A DNA stretch of 64,000 bases, from assembly GCA_029215795.1 (NCBI GenBank), contig JARDYH010000006.1:27605501-27669500 (forward strand), written 5' to 3'. Both the position numbers and the translations under genes were made by a program. The notes beneath the pieces were generated by a model, which saw nothing but the letters and a program-made list of their open reading frames with translations, had not been told where the DNA came from and did no database searches. Below, one piece after another: positions 22,226-33,270 of the stretch (position 1 is its first letter; every line of letters begins with the position of its first letter). This DNA is from Anniella stebbinsi (Eukaryota; Chordata; Lepidosauria; Squamata; Anniellidae).

Positions 22226-22969
22226 TACTTTCTGCCCACACCTGCTATAAATGTCTATGCAGAAATAATTTCTATTGAGTTTGATGGGACCTGTTCCTAA
22301 GTAAGTCTGAATAGGATGGCAGCTTAAATATCAATCTGTGGATGCCAAGGCTCTAGTCTTAGCTGTCCCACATTTACTCCTTTGTGGCTCATGATGAGAC
22401 ACAGCAAGTGTGATTAGGAAAGGTTGGGATTTTGTTCAGTACCTGGAAAATAGCTACATATATGACACAGGGTTCTTTGACTGCTATCATTAACCACTAC
22501 ATCCTCCAAATTAGTTGTCATATTTACTTGTTTGTAATACAGTGGCTTTTCCTTCTAAATGCAATAATCTAGTGATAATGAGTTTGAATTAAGTCCATGT
22601 TTTCAAAGAGATTGTTACAAACACTCTTCACCTGAAAAGCAAAGTCAGCCATGGTGGCCCATTTAGAAAAAAAATCCACTGGAGGCGAATGCCTTTATTA
22701 AAGGCTAACTAAAAATGTCACAAAATAATGAGCAAGCTTTTCAGTTCCAGAGGTCTTCACCAGATTTGATGTTAAATGAAATGCGGTGGGGTAATAATGG
22801 GCATGGAATAATTGCTGCTGATTTCTGCAGTTTTAATTTGTAGATAGTGCACTGGGTAAAAAGTTAATAGAAGCTCAATTGGGTAACATTATCTAGTGGT
22901 TGGGGGCATGTAATCACTTTGACATTCTTTACTTTTTAAAGTAAAATCTTCACTAGTTTTCAGCCTTCC

Positions 22970-23100
22970 CCAACCTGGTGTCCTTTAGATGTTCTAGCTT
23001 ACCAACTTTGATTATCCCTGACTCTTGACCATGCCATCTGGAGCTGATGGTCACTGTGATTCAACACTTCTGAAGGTCAACAGTTTGGGGAAGGCTAAAA
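22970..23100. repeat. Hairpin MITE, diverged
   Basis: CAGCCTTCCCCAACCTGGTG at the left and TTTGGGGAAGGCT at the right are complementary. Same family as 9290-9415. Confidence 0.65.
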
Positions 23101-23384
23101 TGTGCTATGCCAGATTTTAAGAACTAGTAAAATTTCAGTTAAGCATGTTGGATTTATGTTTTAATCTTTGTATCAATATATGGCATACATTTATAGACCC
23201 TGTTCAGATGATGGTTAAGAATTTTAGGCTAAGCATTATGGCTCTTGGCATGTCATGTGAACCATTCCTAACTATGGTGGCTGCAAGCCACAGTTTAAAC
23301 ATGCTTACTAATACTAACCATATGTTGCAAAAGGGTCAGCTTAGTGTGCTGTCTGAACAGGCACATGTTGAAGTCTTCTTTGGC

Positions 23385-23745
23385 CCCCTCCACAAGGATG
23401 CGCTTTTGCGCCCGGTTCGGCGATTATGCGCATTATCGCGGAGGCGCATTTACTCCTAATCCCTCTGCACGGGAGGCGGCGAGAGGCGGCAAAAGGCGGC
23501 GAAGCACATTAATTGATGTCCAAAAAGCGCTTTACAAGAAGTTAATGCGCATAATCGCTTGTTCACACGGCGAAAATGCGCTTTAACGGCCGGAGCAAAA
23601 TAAAAGTCGCTATTTAACGCGCATTCGATAATGCGCATAATCCGGGAGATAACGCGCCTCTACGCCCGTTTTGCGCTCCGCTGGTGTGGAGGTAAAATTT
23701 ATAATGAGCCTTCAAAGAGCATTAAACCTCTCTTGTGGAGGTAGC
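23385..23745. mobile_element. CpG-rich MITE, copy 1
   Basis: Ends GGCCCCCTCCACAAG and CTTGTGGAGGTAGCC are inverted repeats with TTT on both sides, compatible with a 3-bp duplication (PIF/Harbinger-like; inference). The interior is packed with GCGC and TTATGCGCATAAT-like motifs. A close copy lies at 55597-55953. The short frames inside mirror each other because of inverted repeats and are not genes. Confidence 0.75.
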
Positions 23746-24172
23746 CTTTGATAATGGTGTAGCCAGTCAGCTTTGATTGGCAGAAAATATTTTTGGGTAA
23801 AAAGCACAGATATCTCACTGGTGACAGGGCAATGAGTTTTCAGCATGCAGGGTGGGGGATGTTTTACAATGAAATCTAAAAGACTGCTTTTGGAAGTGTT
23901 CAAGAATGAATTGCAAAAAAAAAAAAAGTAGTATATTTTTAAGAACATTCGTTGTGTTTTTTTTATACTTCATAGTAAAGTTGGTCAACCGCAATATTAT
24001 TTTGCTATATTCCTTTCTAACGATGTAGGTAACTAGCATTTATTGGTGAGAGTAAGGGCTACACCAAATGTTCACCCATTTTGATTTTCAGGTTGAAAGA
24101 AGTGCTTTTGGGGGAAGAGGACTCCTTAATTGTGAAAAGACTCACTTTTTTCCAATCCTGTTCACTGACTAA

Positions 24173-24712
24173 GGGCCTTTTTACACCATAGGGGTGTAGA
24201 CAGAGGGGAGGCCATCCTGGAAGTACCTGCTTCTGGGATCATTGCTCTAATACACATTACAGTGTGCTGACCCGGCTTCCTCCTGGGCCATCACACGTCG
24301 TGCCTGTCATTTTTTATTTTTGGGATGATCCTTGAAGAGTGTAGTTGCGCTCCAACGAAAGGTAAGTAGTTTTTTTTTAAAAAAATTAGCCCCCCAAATT
24401 GCCGCCCCACTCCCTCCGCCATCCTGGGGATGGCAGACTTGCTTCCCCCCTCCCTTGATGGGCATGGAGCCACGTGACATGGCTCCATGCCCATTTCTGG
24501 TGCTCACTTACTTATGAGTAAGCGGGCACCAGGCGGGACTGGTGCTCTCACTTCCTGTGGTTTCTGGCTGTTCCCAGGACCGCGGGAAGAATCAGGTTTC
24601 CCTAGGCATCCCTTATCCTGGGGGAAACCCGTGCCCATCCCCCTGCCCCTGGTAGCTCCTGTGCATCATTTGGACTCAAAGGGACCACCCAGGGGCAGGT
24701 GTAGAAACAGCC
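24173..24712. mobile_element. PIF/Harbinger-like MITE
   Basis: Begins GGGCCTTTTTACACCATAG after TAA and ends with GGTGTAGAAACAGCC; the termini resemble those of 53899-54427. Contains a donor-like AAAG/GTAAGT at 24358-24367 followed by a T-run. The right-hand duplication is not exact (ATA). Confidence 0.6.
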
Positions 24713-25159
24713 ATAGTTACTTCTCTGGTGGTGCCCTGGTGACAGTGAAAGCTGGTGGCTCCGATATCTGTGGGTCAGTGAATCTGCTCCAGATTTCAGT
24801 CAGCGCCAGTCAGAACTTTAAAGGACTGATTGGTTCTAACTGAAATCTGAAGGGGAAGCCTCTACTTTCTAGTGCCATTTTCTTCTAATTGCAGCATTTC
24901 TTTCTTCCTCCTCGAGTAATTACATAGGTGACCCTAGCCAATTAGAGATTAAGTTTTTAAGGGGATAATATCACAACATTATAGCACTAGGCAGCCGTTT
25001 GCCTCCGTCTGTGTATGGCAAAAGACCAGAGTGACATGTGGGCATGCACAAAAGTCCTGTCCCCCCCCCCCCCCCATGTCCCTATGTGTTGCCAGGTAGA
25101 TCTTTGCACGTTGAGTGTGAAGATCTGTAAGGGCTGTGTAAACGTGTTCAACTGAATTC

Positions 25160-25380
25160 ACTTATAGGCAACATTCGGACGACACGATAATCAACGGAGG
25201 GGGGGAACAATCGTCAGTTGTGTTGATTATTGTGTCATCCGAATGTTACCAATAACTTACTGTGTGTTGCCTCTTCCCCCCTCCGTTGCCTAAAATGTCA
25301 TCCGAATGCTGCCGATAAGCAACACAACAGACAATTGTTCCCCCCCTCCATTGATTATCATGTCGTCCAAATGCTTTCAT
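25160..25380. repeat. Foldback repeat with ACAATCGTCAGTTGTGTTG core
   Basis: Repeated and inverted copies of CATTCGGACGACACGATAAT and CGGAGGGGGGAACAAT. The core GGGGAACAATCGTCAGTTGTG is nearly repeated at 50040-50065 in a separate element. Confidence 0.6.
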
Positions 25381-25399
25381 AGAGTTTCTGTGATTGTGA

Positions 25400-26520
25400 A
25401 CCCTGCCTTCTCAGGGCTTTCAATCATGGAATCTCTGTATGCATGTTCAGCTGGATGTGCTTATAGAGCCCTTTACAGAACTTCACACTCAATGCACAAA
25501 GCTCTAACTGGTAGCTGGGGGCATGGAGACACTGGAGGCAGGGCTTGTGTGGGTACTCATACCCCCCCTCCATGCTTTTGCCCTACACTTGAGCAGGCAA
25601 ACACCTGCATAGGGCTTACATTGCCAATCCGCTCTGGCTGCCTGATTACATCAGTGAAGATAAACAAAGTCAACTGAGAGCGAGCAGTGTTTCCAGGTTT
25701 AGTCACATGGGTGATTGGAGTCAATTAGCCTAGGGGAACTATATTGAGCAACAAGACATTGCTCAATATAGTTAGGCTTGGCTCCATGCTAAGATTGCAG
25801 AGAGCAAGTGGAGACAATTCAGGAAGCATCAATTACTCAAAAGCTCACAAAAAGCAGACATTTTCAACACTGCTGAAAATGAACACACACACACACACAC
25901 ACACATTCATCTCAGTCCTATTGGAAACTACTTTTTCTAACAATCACACCAAAATATCCCTGGAAATGTTAGCCTGTGTTGTTGTTTGTTCTGTGATATG
26001 AGAGTACAAATGCCTCCCCCCCACATACGCAATCCTCCAGAAATCCTGATACCAATTGCTCTTTCCTTGCTGCTAGCAGCACTGGTGAAAGGTTGATCTG
26101 TATCAGGATCACTGAGGAAAGAAAGAAATTTGGTGGCAACAGGTAGATCAGGGAACCCTGAAGCACTACTGCTGTGAAGTGGCATTGATAGAGTTACATG
26201 GTAGGAATCAGTATGGGCTATCCAACCAGGAAAATTCCCAGCACCATTGTCAGATTGTGGTAACGGGCAGCAAATATCAAGGGACCAAAACCCACAAAAC
26301 CTTTTTTTTTTGGTTTATTTTCTAGCTACTCCATACAACATTTTAGCTTCAAAAGCCTATAGCTGCACATATGCTCTGCTACAGTTCATTGAATTTATGC
26401 ATTATACATCATAACTGTCCTTACTTTCATTCACCAGACTTGAATATTGCCATGGTGGCCATTACTAGGCTTGTGGAGTCTGCCCCCTGCCCTGAATCCC
26501 TTCACCTATCCTGCACTGGG
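25400..26520. other. Intergenic DNA upstream of serpin gene 2
   Basis: No gene recognised. It holds an (AC)n microsatellite at about 25885-25905 and two C-rich runs. Confidence 0.4.
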
Positions 26521-26723
26521 ATCCGCCCCTAACTAGGCCTACTCTTTGAATCTGAACTGAAGCTGCCATTGATAGATGAACAACCATGGTGATATTGGAG
26601 CAATGTAAAAAGTTGCAGTACAACAACACATCGAAAATGCGCAGCTACAGGCTTTCAAAGTTAAAAAGCATGATGTGGGTTGTTTCATATAAACAATGGG
26701 GCACAACTGCACAGCCATGATGG

Positions 26724-26731
26724 GGTATATA
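26724..26731 (+). promoter_or_regulatory. Possible TATA box, serpin gene 2
   Basis: GGTATATAGAGCC lies about 150 bp upstream of the start-codon exon. If used, a non-coding exon 1 could end at GGAA/GTAACA (26805), leaving an intron of only 71 bp. Alternatively exon 1 lies further upstream. Weak evidence. Confidence 0.25.
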
Positions 26732-26876
26732 GAGCCAATAGACAAGAGTACAAACAGTTTGTAAGGAAGCAAATAAAACCTTGTTCTTGTGATGATGTCA
26801 AGGAAGTAACAGGCTAAAAAAAACCCCAGAGTTCAGAAATGTGGTTAAGGGATTTGTTGTCCTATTGTTTCTTTAG

Positions 26877-27061
26877 GGCAGACTGATTTTACAATGACCT
26901 CCCTCAGTGAAGCAGAAGCTAAATTTATCTTCAATGTCATCCATCTGATGAGCAAAGATCTCCCACCTGAAAATATTTTATTTTCTCCGCTGAATCTCTC
27001 TGCTGCCATGAGTTTCCTACATTATATGTCACCATGTGACAGAAAAGCTGGTATAGAAAAG
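26877..27061 (+). CDS. Serpin gene 2, start-codon exon
   Basis: Acceptor GTTTCTTTAG (26867-26876), 17 bp of 5' UTR, ATG at 26894 and donor AAG/GTAGGA at 27062. The coding part is exactly 168 bp in phase 0, as in other clade B serpins and in gene 3 here. It encodes MTSLSEAEAKFIFNVIHLMS, then ENILFSPLNLSAAMSFL (family ENIFFSPLSISSALAM). There is no cleavable signal peptide, as expected for this clade. The region after LHYM (SPCDRKAGIEK) diverges from the usual LGARGNTAAQMAK. Confidence 0.92.
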
Positions 27062-30000
27062 GTAGGATGCACATTTCTTTCCATTCTTCCCCTAAGGCAG
27101 GGGTGGGCAGAAAGTAGCCATTTTGTACTTCAACTCCCAGCACTCCTGACCACGGACCATGCTGGAAAGGGTTTCTGGAAGTTGGAGCCTGAAAGAACTG
27201 GAGATCTATCTTCTGCCCTAAGATGCTTAGAGTAGCAATTTCACTTCATGAAAATCTAGGGATGATGCATCTGACAATTTCAGTTTTTTCTCAGTTTCTC
27301 ATTTTTCCAAGTTAGATTATTTCTGAACTGAATGAATTTCTCCCACATCCCTATGGAAATCCTGCAAATGACTTGCCCAAAGCCACTCTATGAACTTCAC
27401 CACTGCAGATATTTGAACCTGGGTTTCTCCATATGAACACAAGAACCTGCCTTGTAATGAGACCGTTGTTTGGTCCATCTATGCCATTAACATTGGCTCT
27501 GATTCACGATGGGAGACGCCTTTGTTGTATTAATCTTATTTCTTCTTGAGAATTTCTTCAAATTTAATTCAATCCATCCTAAACTTTGACAATTTTTTTT
27601 ACTAAGCTCCATGTGGGATTAAAGAGTCCTTCCATCCCCATGTGTTGCCATCCTTGCGCTATGTCCTTTGTTGGGGGCGTGTGCTTTGAAGGGAGGTCTT
27701 GCTGATGAAAGAGGAGGGTGGGATGGTTCTCCTCCTCCAGCATACCATGTGGAATGAACGGACTTGTGCTGAGTTGGTTGAAGGGATTTTTGCTGCTCCA
27801 ACCCACTCTCATTGCTCACATAAATGGCACCCAGTTGATGAAATGTTAAATCGGTAAAATGCTAGACAACAAAGCCAGAGTGGGGGGAGGGGGAGGCTCC
27901 CACATCAATCACAATGTCACAACCAATGAACTGGAGGGGGAAGGAGAAGGAGAAGGAGAAGGGATGGGGTGGGTCAGGGTGGAATGAGAGAGCGAACAAG
28001 TGAAATAAGGTTTCACTGATACCACAAACTCACATGAAAGGGACCATTAGCTTGATGCACTAATGAAAAGGAGATGGCGATCGCAGAGGCCAACCAGGAA
28101 AAAAGGTAGGTATGATGGAACACCCATTTTTCCAATGATCTCCAAATGTACGCCCAGAGATCCTTTTCAACTGGAGAAATAGATAACTGAACTTAGGACT
28201 TTCTGCATGGAAAACCTATACTATACTATGAATATATGCTCCGCAACTAAACCCAACAGTTCAGCCAATATTCTTTCCCTGCCCCCAAATCTGCTGTGGC
28301 AGGTCCCCCAACTCTCCAGAGCAGTTTTTGAGTGTGTGGAGGTGATACAGTAATTACCCCTTCCCGTTTCTGTTCATGGAAGTCATTCTTCAGCAGGTGG
28401 GGTTAAATGCCACTCGATTAACAGGAAGCAGCATCTTTATATTATTTGTCAATGCTTTATGAATGCCCTCCCTCCCCTGTTTTAGATGCTTCACCTCAAC
28501 AAAACTGTAGAACCTGAGAGTTCAGGAACCAGAACCCACTCTGAAGCAGCAACAAGAGCAGATCATTTGGGAAGTAAGCAAAACACGGAACACTCAAAAT
28601 TGCCAAGAGGTGCGTAAGGGGCACTTATTGCTTAACGGGCTGGCTCTTTCCCTTCCCTTTCCTGCAAAGAAAACACCTCTTATATACCAGGATTGGATTC
28701 CCCAAAACCAGGATTGATGATCAACTTGTGCCCCTCCAGATGTTTTGGCCTACAAGTCCCACAAGCCCTAGTTCGCATAGCCAATGATGGTCTAAAATGT
28801 GTAATCTTTGCGCACTACGCCTCCCAGAATGGGAGTTGTAGGCTAAAACATCTGGAGTGTCACAAGTTGCCCAGCTCTGTTCAAAAGCCTTACTTTACAT
28901 GGGTTGTTGCCTTTCCTGGGCTTTACATTTTGTTTTAATTTTGCACCACGGAATTTTATTTTGAAATAACAGTTAAAAAAAATACTTGAGCAAAGATGTG
29001 CCCCCAAACCGCCTTGGATTCACTGGATCCAAAGTGCCCTTTCTCCATGACTGGCTTCAGACCTATGCCAGCCTTGAGCTGGTGTAGGAATTTCCCGTCC
29101 CATTGGCTTCAACGAGAGCATTTGTTAAAAATGGGGGGACAAAGACAAAGTTCCAGATCAGGTAGGGATCCATCCCCCATAACTCCTGCCCTCGTCACTA
29201 TGAGCTTTAAAATTTTGCATAACTCTAGACTACATCAGGTAGAGCATGGATGCCATAACGTACAATATTAGCTAAACAGGTGTCATTTTTATGAGCGATA
29301 GAAATGTGTGGCTTATAATGGCAGATCCTTTATTTTGCAACTCAGTTTCCCTAAAGGGACACTCCTGCTCCCGCTTAATATCACGGGTAAGTCTGTGGGA
29401 CAGTGAGGACTGCTCTCTCTGTCCTATCCTCTGCATTCACCCTCCCCTTGGAGGCCTGACTGGTGCCGACACTGAATTCATTTTAGCGCCAAGTTAAACC
29501 ATGGCTCTTAATCAAAGCCTTTGAGGGCTAAATTCTTCATGGTTACACATAGTTTTAATTGTTTTTAATTGTTTTATTGCTTTAAAAAATCACTGGTTTT
29601 AATTTGTCAATGATCGAATATGTTTTTAGCCATGTATATTACTTATGTTTACATTGTTCTGATTTTATTTGTACATACCACTGAGATCCCAGTGATATTG
29701 GGTGGGATACAATTTTTTTTTATAAATTAATAATAAAAATAATCCTTGCCAGTCCCACCCCCACCAGCCACATGTTTGGAGGGGGGAGTTTAGAAGAGGG
29801 GAGTCAACGCTAGGAGTGTAGACTCTTGACATGATATAGCACCCCAATTCCTAAGGATTCAAGTGATTGTGTGAGGCGGCCTCCCCAGGGAGAAGCCTCA
29901 AATAAGACTATTCAGTATTGTATAGCCTGAAATATAATTGCATATTCACCTTTATTGTTTACAGTTCAGGACAAAGTGAATGAGACTGAATGTGAGGAAG

Positions 30001-30560
30001 AGGAAGAGGAAGAAGAAGAGGAAGAGGAAGAGGAAGAAGAGGAAGAGGAAGAAGAAGAGGAAGAGGAAGAGGAAGAGGAGATCTTTTCATCTGGAGAAGG
30101 CGAGACACAAGCAGACATCAATTTGGCTTTGTCAGCAGCAGAAACTATTCCTTCATCCGATGATGAGGAAGATGCTTGCTCTTACTTTATTCCTTGGAGG
30201 AGACATCTCTTGGGAATAGAAGACATTGAAAAACGAATTGAGGAACAGGTATCTCTGGAAGGGAAACTGCCCTCAAATCCAGCTAGTCTACGAGAAAATC
30301 AGGAAGAACTGCTTGCAAACAAAAGAATGGCAGTTGCAGAAGAAAGCCTGCCTATGTCTCCCTCGAGTGTTGAAGCAGCCAGAGAAAATATTAGCGCCCT
30401 GTTGCATGAGTTCAAACATACGGTAGAACATGCAGATGTCAACATGCAAGCATGCAAGGGAACTTGGGTTATTTTGAAAGAATGTTGTGACAATATTTGT
30501 AGTAGCATGTCACAACTGCAAGGTGTTTTAGAAACTCTAATTAACGTTTTAAGAGAGTAG
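26894..30560 (+). CDS. Serpin gene 2: truncated clade B serpin fused to a poly-Glu acidic terminal exon
   Basis: Three exons (26894-27061, 28486-28609, 29965-30560) join in frame to give about 295 residues. Residues 1-56 are a normal clade B serpin start, 57-97 a helix C/CD-loop segment, and 98-295 are not serpin-like: 29 consecutive glutamates, then serine/acidic sequence and a predicted helical, cysteine-containing tail ending in TAG. The loop-exon donor and the acidic-exon acceptor are both phase 1. A poly(A) hexamer follows 66 bp after the stop. Strands of sheets A-C, shutter and reactive loop are absent, so the product cannot be a protease inhibitor. Acidic low-complexity tracts are typical of nuclear or chromatin-associated proteins, but function and location are unknown. 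That the three exons form one transcript is inferred from splice sites and phase only. Confidence 0.65.
27095..27225. repeat. Hairpin MITE in serpin gene 2 intron
   Basis: GGGGTGGGCAGAAAGTAGCC at the left and GGAGATCTATCTTCTGCCC at the right are imperfectly complementary; same family as 22125. Confidence 0.55.
28486..28609 (+). CDS. Serpin gene 2, helix C / CD-loop exon
   Basis: Acceptor CCCCTGTTTTAG; starts MLHLNK in phase 0, matching the VLHFNK start of clade B exon 3, then a polar loop (TVEPESSGTRTHSEAATRAD). Two possible donors, A/GTAAGC at 28574 and G/GTGCGT at 28610, both end in phase 1 and give 29 or 41 codons plus one base. In MENT and SERPINB2 this interhelical loop mediates special interactions, so a long polar loop is not odd in itself. 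Confidence 0.75.
28715..28885. repeat. Hairpin MITE in serpin gene 2 intron
   Basis: GCCCCTCCAGATGTTTTGGC and its near-complement around ACATCTGGAGTGTCACAAG flank a CCAATGATGG centre. It starts about 105 bp after the loop exon. Confidence 0.65.
28890..29940. other. Serpin gene 2 intron, no other exon seen
   Basis: Includes an AT-rich LINE-like tail around 29540-29745 (ATTGGGTGGGATACAATTTT, then AATAAT). No serpin exon motif was recognised. Confidence 0.4.
29965..30560 (+). CDS. Serpin gene 2, terminal acidic exon
   Basis: Acceptor TTTATTGTTTACAG. Read in the frame set by the phase-1 donor it opens VQDKVNETEC, then 29 GAG/GAA codons (29994-30080), IFSSGEGETQADINLAL, a second acidic stretch SSDDEEDAC, WRRHLLGIEDIEKRIEEQ, and a helical C-terminus with HEFKHTVEHADVNMQACKG and LQGVLETLINVLRE, then TAG. 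About 168 codons outside the repeat stay open, arguing for selection rather than chance. A GAG/GAA repeat may vary in length between individuals. No family was recognised. The absence of a poly(A) tail or flanking duplication argues against a retrocopy. Confidence 0.7.
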
Positions 30561-30625
30561 AGAAGAAACAGCTCCTATGGGAACAAAGTATATTAAATCC
30601 ATTTGACTTACTTGAAGACAAGTCA

Positions 30626-30631
30626 AATAAA
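30626..30631 (+). terminator. Poly(A) signal AATAAA, serpin gene 2
   Basis: Canonical hexamer 66 bp after the stop codon, followed by a T/G-rich stretch (TGTTTATGAGTTGTCC). It supports 29965-30560 being a terminal exon. Confidence 0.7.
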
Positions 30632-30689
30632 TGGACAAATTGTTTATGAGTTGTCCTTTCATGATGGAACAATAGAGGGTGGATAAAGA

Positions 30690-30850
30690 TGACCATTTTA
30701 TTTATCGATTTATTTATGTTAAAAATTTATAACCCCACCCCTTGAGCCACAGGATGGTAAATACAACATTAAAAATTAACAGCCCCCCAAACCTAATATA
30801 AAAGCAATACAATTATACATTAAAACGTAAATTACATTTCACCATGCATT
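30690..30850 (-). mobile_element. L2-type LINE tail
   Basis: TTTATTTATCGATTTATTTATG followed by ATAACCCCACCCCTTGAGCC is the reverse of an L2-like 3' end. Confidence 0.5.
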
Positions 30851-30994
30851 TCTAGGGTGGCCACCCACTTACCAACAACAACAACAAAAAAAGAGAACAA
30901 AAGGATGGACCCAATTTTGCATATAATTTACATATGCTAATATATGCATAGATGCAAATTGAGAAATAATAACTATGCTAATAGTATATTATAA

Positions 30995-31830
30995 TAAAAA
31001 CAATGAGGGCTTTTTTAACGGTGCTCTCCCACTTTGGAATGCCCTCCCAGGGGAAACTTGCCTGGTGCCCACCATGTTATCTTTACTGCACCAAACTAAG
31101 ACATCCCTGATCTCCCAAGCTTTTAAAGTCCTTTAGGGAGCAGTCCTATGTCCCCTAGACAGTGTCTGGGGGGTGGACACACAAAGGATTATTCAGATTC
31201 CTGTATCCAAACTTGAGGATGGGGTCCAAGCTTGGAGCCAGGAAACTTTGCTCCCCTCCCCCTCCTAGCTGGTATGGACAGAACTGCACCAGCTACATTT
31301 CCATGCTTGCAAAAAGAGCATGGGAATGGGGAAAGGGGGCATTCCTAGGAGCAGGAAGGGGAAGACCTGAGAGCAGCTAGCTGAAGCCTTTTCCTATTGC
31401 CACCCCAGCCTCCTTCCTTCCTTCCTTCCTTCCTTCCTTCCTTCCTTCCTTCCTTCCTTCCCCTTTGCTTCTGCTAGATGGGTGAAATTGCCCATCTAGC
31501 TAAAATGCAGTGTGGGAGGCACAAGGCACTTTCCGCTCTGCATTGGATGCACATAAGCCTCCGAGTTCAGAGGCTTACGTGTACCCAGGGCACAAGCCAT
31601 AGGATTGTGCCCTTAAATATCTTTAAACAATTTTAGTATTTTTGTGTCTTATTACTTTACTCGCTGCAATGTGGTTTTACCTCTTATACCTGATGTTGTA
31701 TTTTATGCTGTGTTGGTATGTTTATTAGTTTTATATTGTTGATGTTATTGCATGATGATGATGACGTTTTAAACTGTAAATTGCAAAACACTTAGAAAAA
31801 AAATATTCTAGGGGCCATTTAATAAATTCA
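30995..31830 (+). mobile_element. L2-type LINE 3' end with inserted repeat
   Basis: RAFFNGALPLWNALPGE and LLHQTKTSLISQAFKVL match the L2 C-terminus. The 3' tail resumes near 31610 after an insertion (about 31142-31605) bounded by CAGTCCTATG and CATAGGATTGTGCCC. That insertion holds a (CCTT)n array at 31411-31461. Confidence 0.6.
31411..31461. repeat. (CCTT)n microsatellite
   Basis: About twelve CCTT units. Confidence 0.95.
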
Positions 31831-32164
31831 ATACGTGAATAATTTAAATAGAAATACATCTCACCAGTGCGTGGTGATCAGGTGGGCCATGGGCCTGCTC
31901 AGCTTGCTGTCCAAGTGCTAACAGTTGATAGGCAACTCCAAGGCCCCAGCTCTTCCTTGTCATGCTTCCTTTTTTAATCTTTCAACTGGACCCAGATTGG
32001 ACAGCCCTTCAAAGAGAGGATTGTCCTCCACCACTTCTTCAAATACTGTAGAGGACTTTCCTCTGTAACGTAGGACCCATGGGCACCCTACACATATGTA
32101 TCCGATTGATAGCAAATTCTCCTTACCACTTGGCAGGATGATGCAGAGGATTCATTCGGATTAA

Positions 32165-32290
32165 TACTTCCCAAGGTGCATAAGAACATAAAGAAGGGCC
32201 ATGATGGATCAGACCAAGGGTCCATCTAGTCCATCACTCTGTTTATACAGTGGCCAACCAGCTGTTGACCAGGGCCCCGCAAGCAGACAA
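32165..32290 (-). mobile_element. CR1 LINE end fragment
   Basis: Starts CATAAAGAAGGGCCATGATG, then GATCAGACCAAGGGTCCATC, the same 3'-terminal sequence as 17283. Confidence 0.6.
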
Positions 32291-32495
32291 CTTCCTATGG
32301 TGCGCATGTAGCCACTTTGCAAGCTGGTTGACTGAGCCCATACAGATAACTGAACTACTCCAGGGTGAGGTTTTTCATCCTTGAGTAGCTGTTTGTATTA
32401 TTCATTTATTCATATATCTATATCTATATCTATATATCTATATATCCTGTAAGGAAATATATTCTCATTAGATTGCTTCCATAGAGATTAAAATA

Positions 32496-32814
32496 TAGGC
32501 TGACCATCTGAAAAGGAGGACAGGGCTCATATAACTTTAACAGTTGTAGAGAAAAGGGAATTTCAACCAGTGTCATTTGTATGCAATTAGTTCCTGGTGA
32601 AATTCCCTCTTCATCACAACAGTTAAAGTTGCAGAGCCCAGCCTTCTTTTGTATATGGTCACTCTAGTATAGTGCCTGCACCTTTAACAGTTGTGATGAA
32701 GAGGGAATTTCACCAGGAACTAATTGCATACAAATGACACCTGCTGAAATTCCCTTTCCTCTACAACTGTTAAAGTTATATGAGCCCTGTCCTCCTTTTC
32801 AGATGGTCAGCCTA
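32496..32814. mobile_element. Palindromic hAT-type MITE, TAGGGTGACC family
   Basis: 319 bp, TAGGCTGACCATCTG to CAGATGGTCAGCCTA, with a perfect 8-bp duplication TTAAAATA (32488-32495, 32815-32822). The arms are highly similar to each other, so an RNA copy would fold into one hairpin. Confidence 0.94.
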
Positions 32815-32889
32815 TTAAAATACAACATACATATCAAAAATTACAAATATATAAATATAATAAGCATAAAAATAACAATATCAGACCTG

Positions 32890-33270
32890 CGTGGCAGCAT
32901 TAAAACCAGCAAAGTCTTTGATACTGATTTTGTTCCAATACATGCCCATACGACCACAGTAACTTTTCAAGAAAAACTATCTGAAATAGGTATGTCTTCA
33001 AACGGTGCTTAAATGTTTGTACAGAAGGGCCATATGCACCAAACCCAGAAGAACATTCCACAAATGTGGGGCCACCAATGAAAAGGCCCCATCTCTCATG
33101 CCAACCAGTTTGATTGATCTCATGGGTGAACATATGAGAAGGGCCTCCAGAGCTGATCTTAGAACACAGACAAGTTGGTATGGGTAAATGGGACCCTTCA
33201 GTGGTGAGATGAAGTAGTGGCAAGATGTTCTTACCATGCATCAGGTGCGATTCAGTGGTGGTGGTTGTCT
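32890..33270 (-). mobile_element. L2-type LINE C-terminal fragment
   Basis: The minus-strand frame includes RWGLFIGGPTFVECSSGFGA and SVQTFKHRLKTYLF, the PLWNxLP...QTFKxxLKTYLF region of L2 polyproteins. Degenerate. Confidence 0.65.

Noticed and set aside
29980..30219. Lysine/arginine-rich frame overlapping the poly-Glu exon
   Set aside because: Out-of-frame reading of the GAG/GAA repeat; the poly-Glu frame is longer and has phase-matched splicing.
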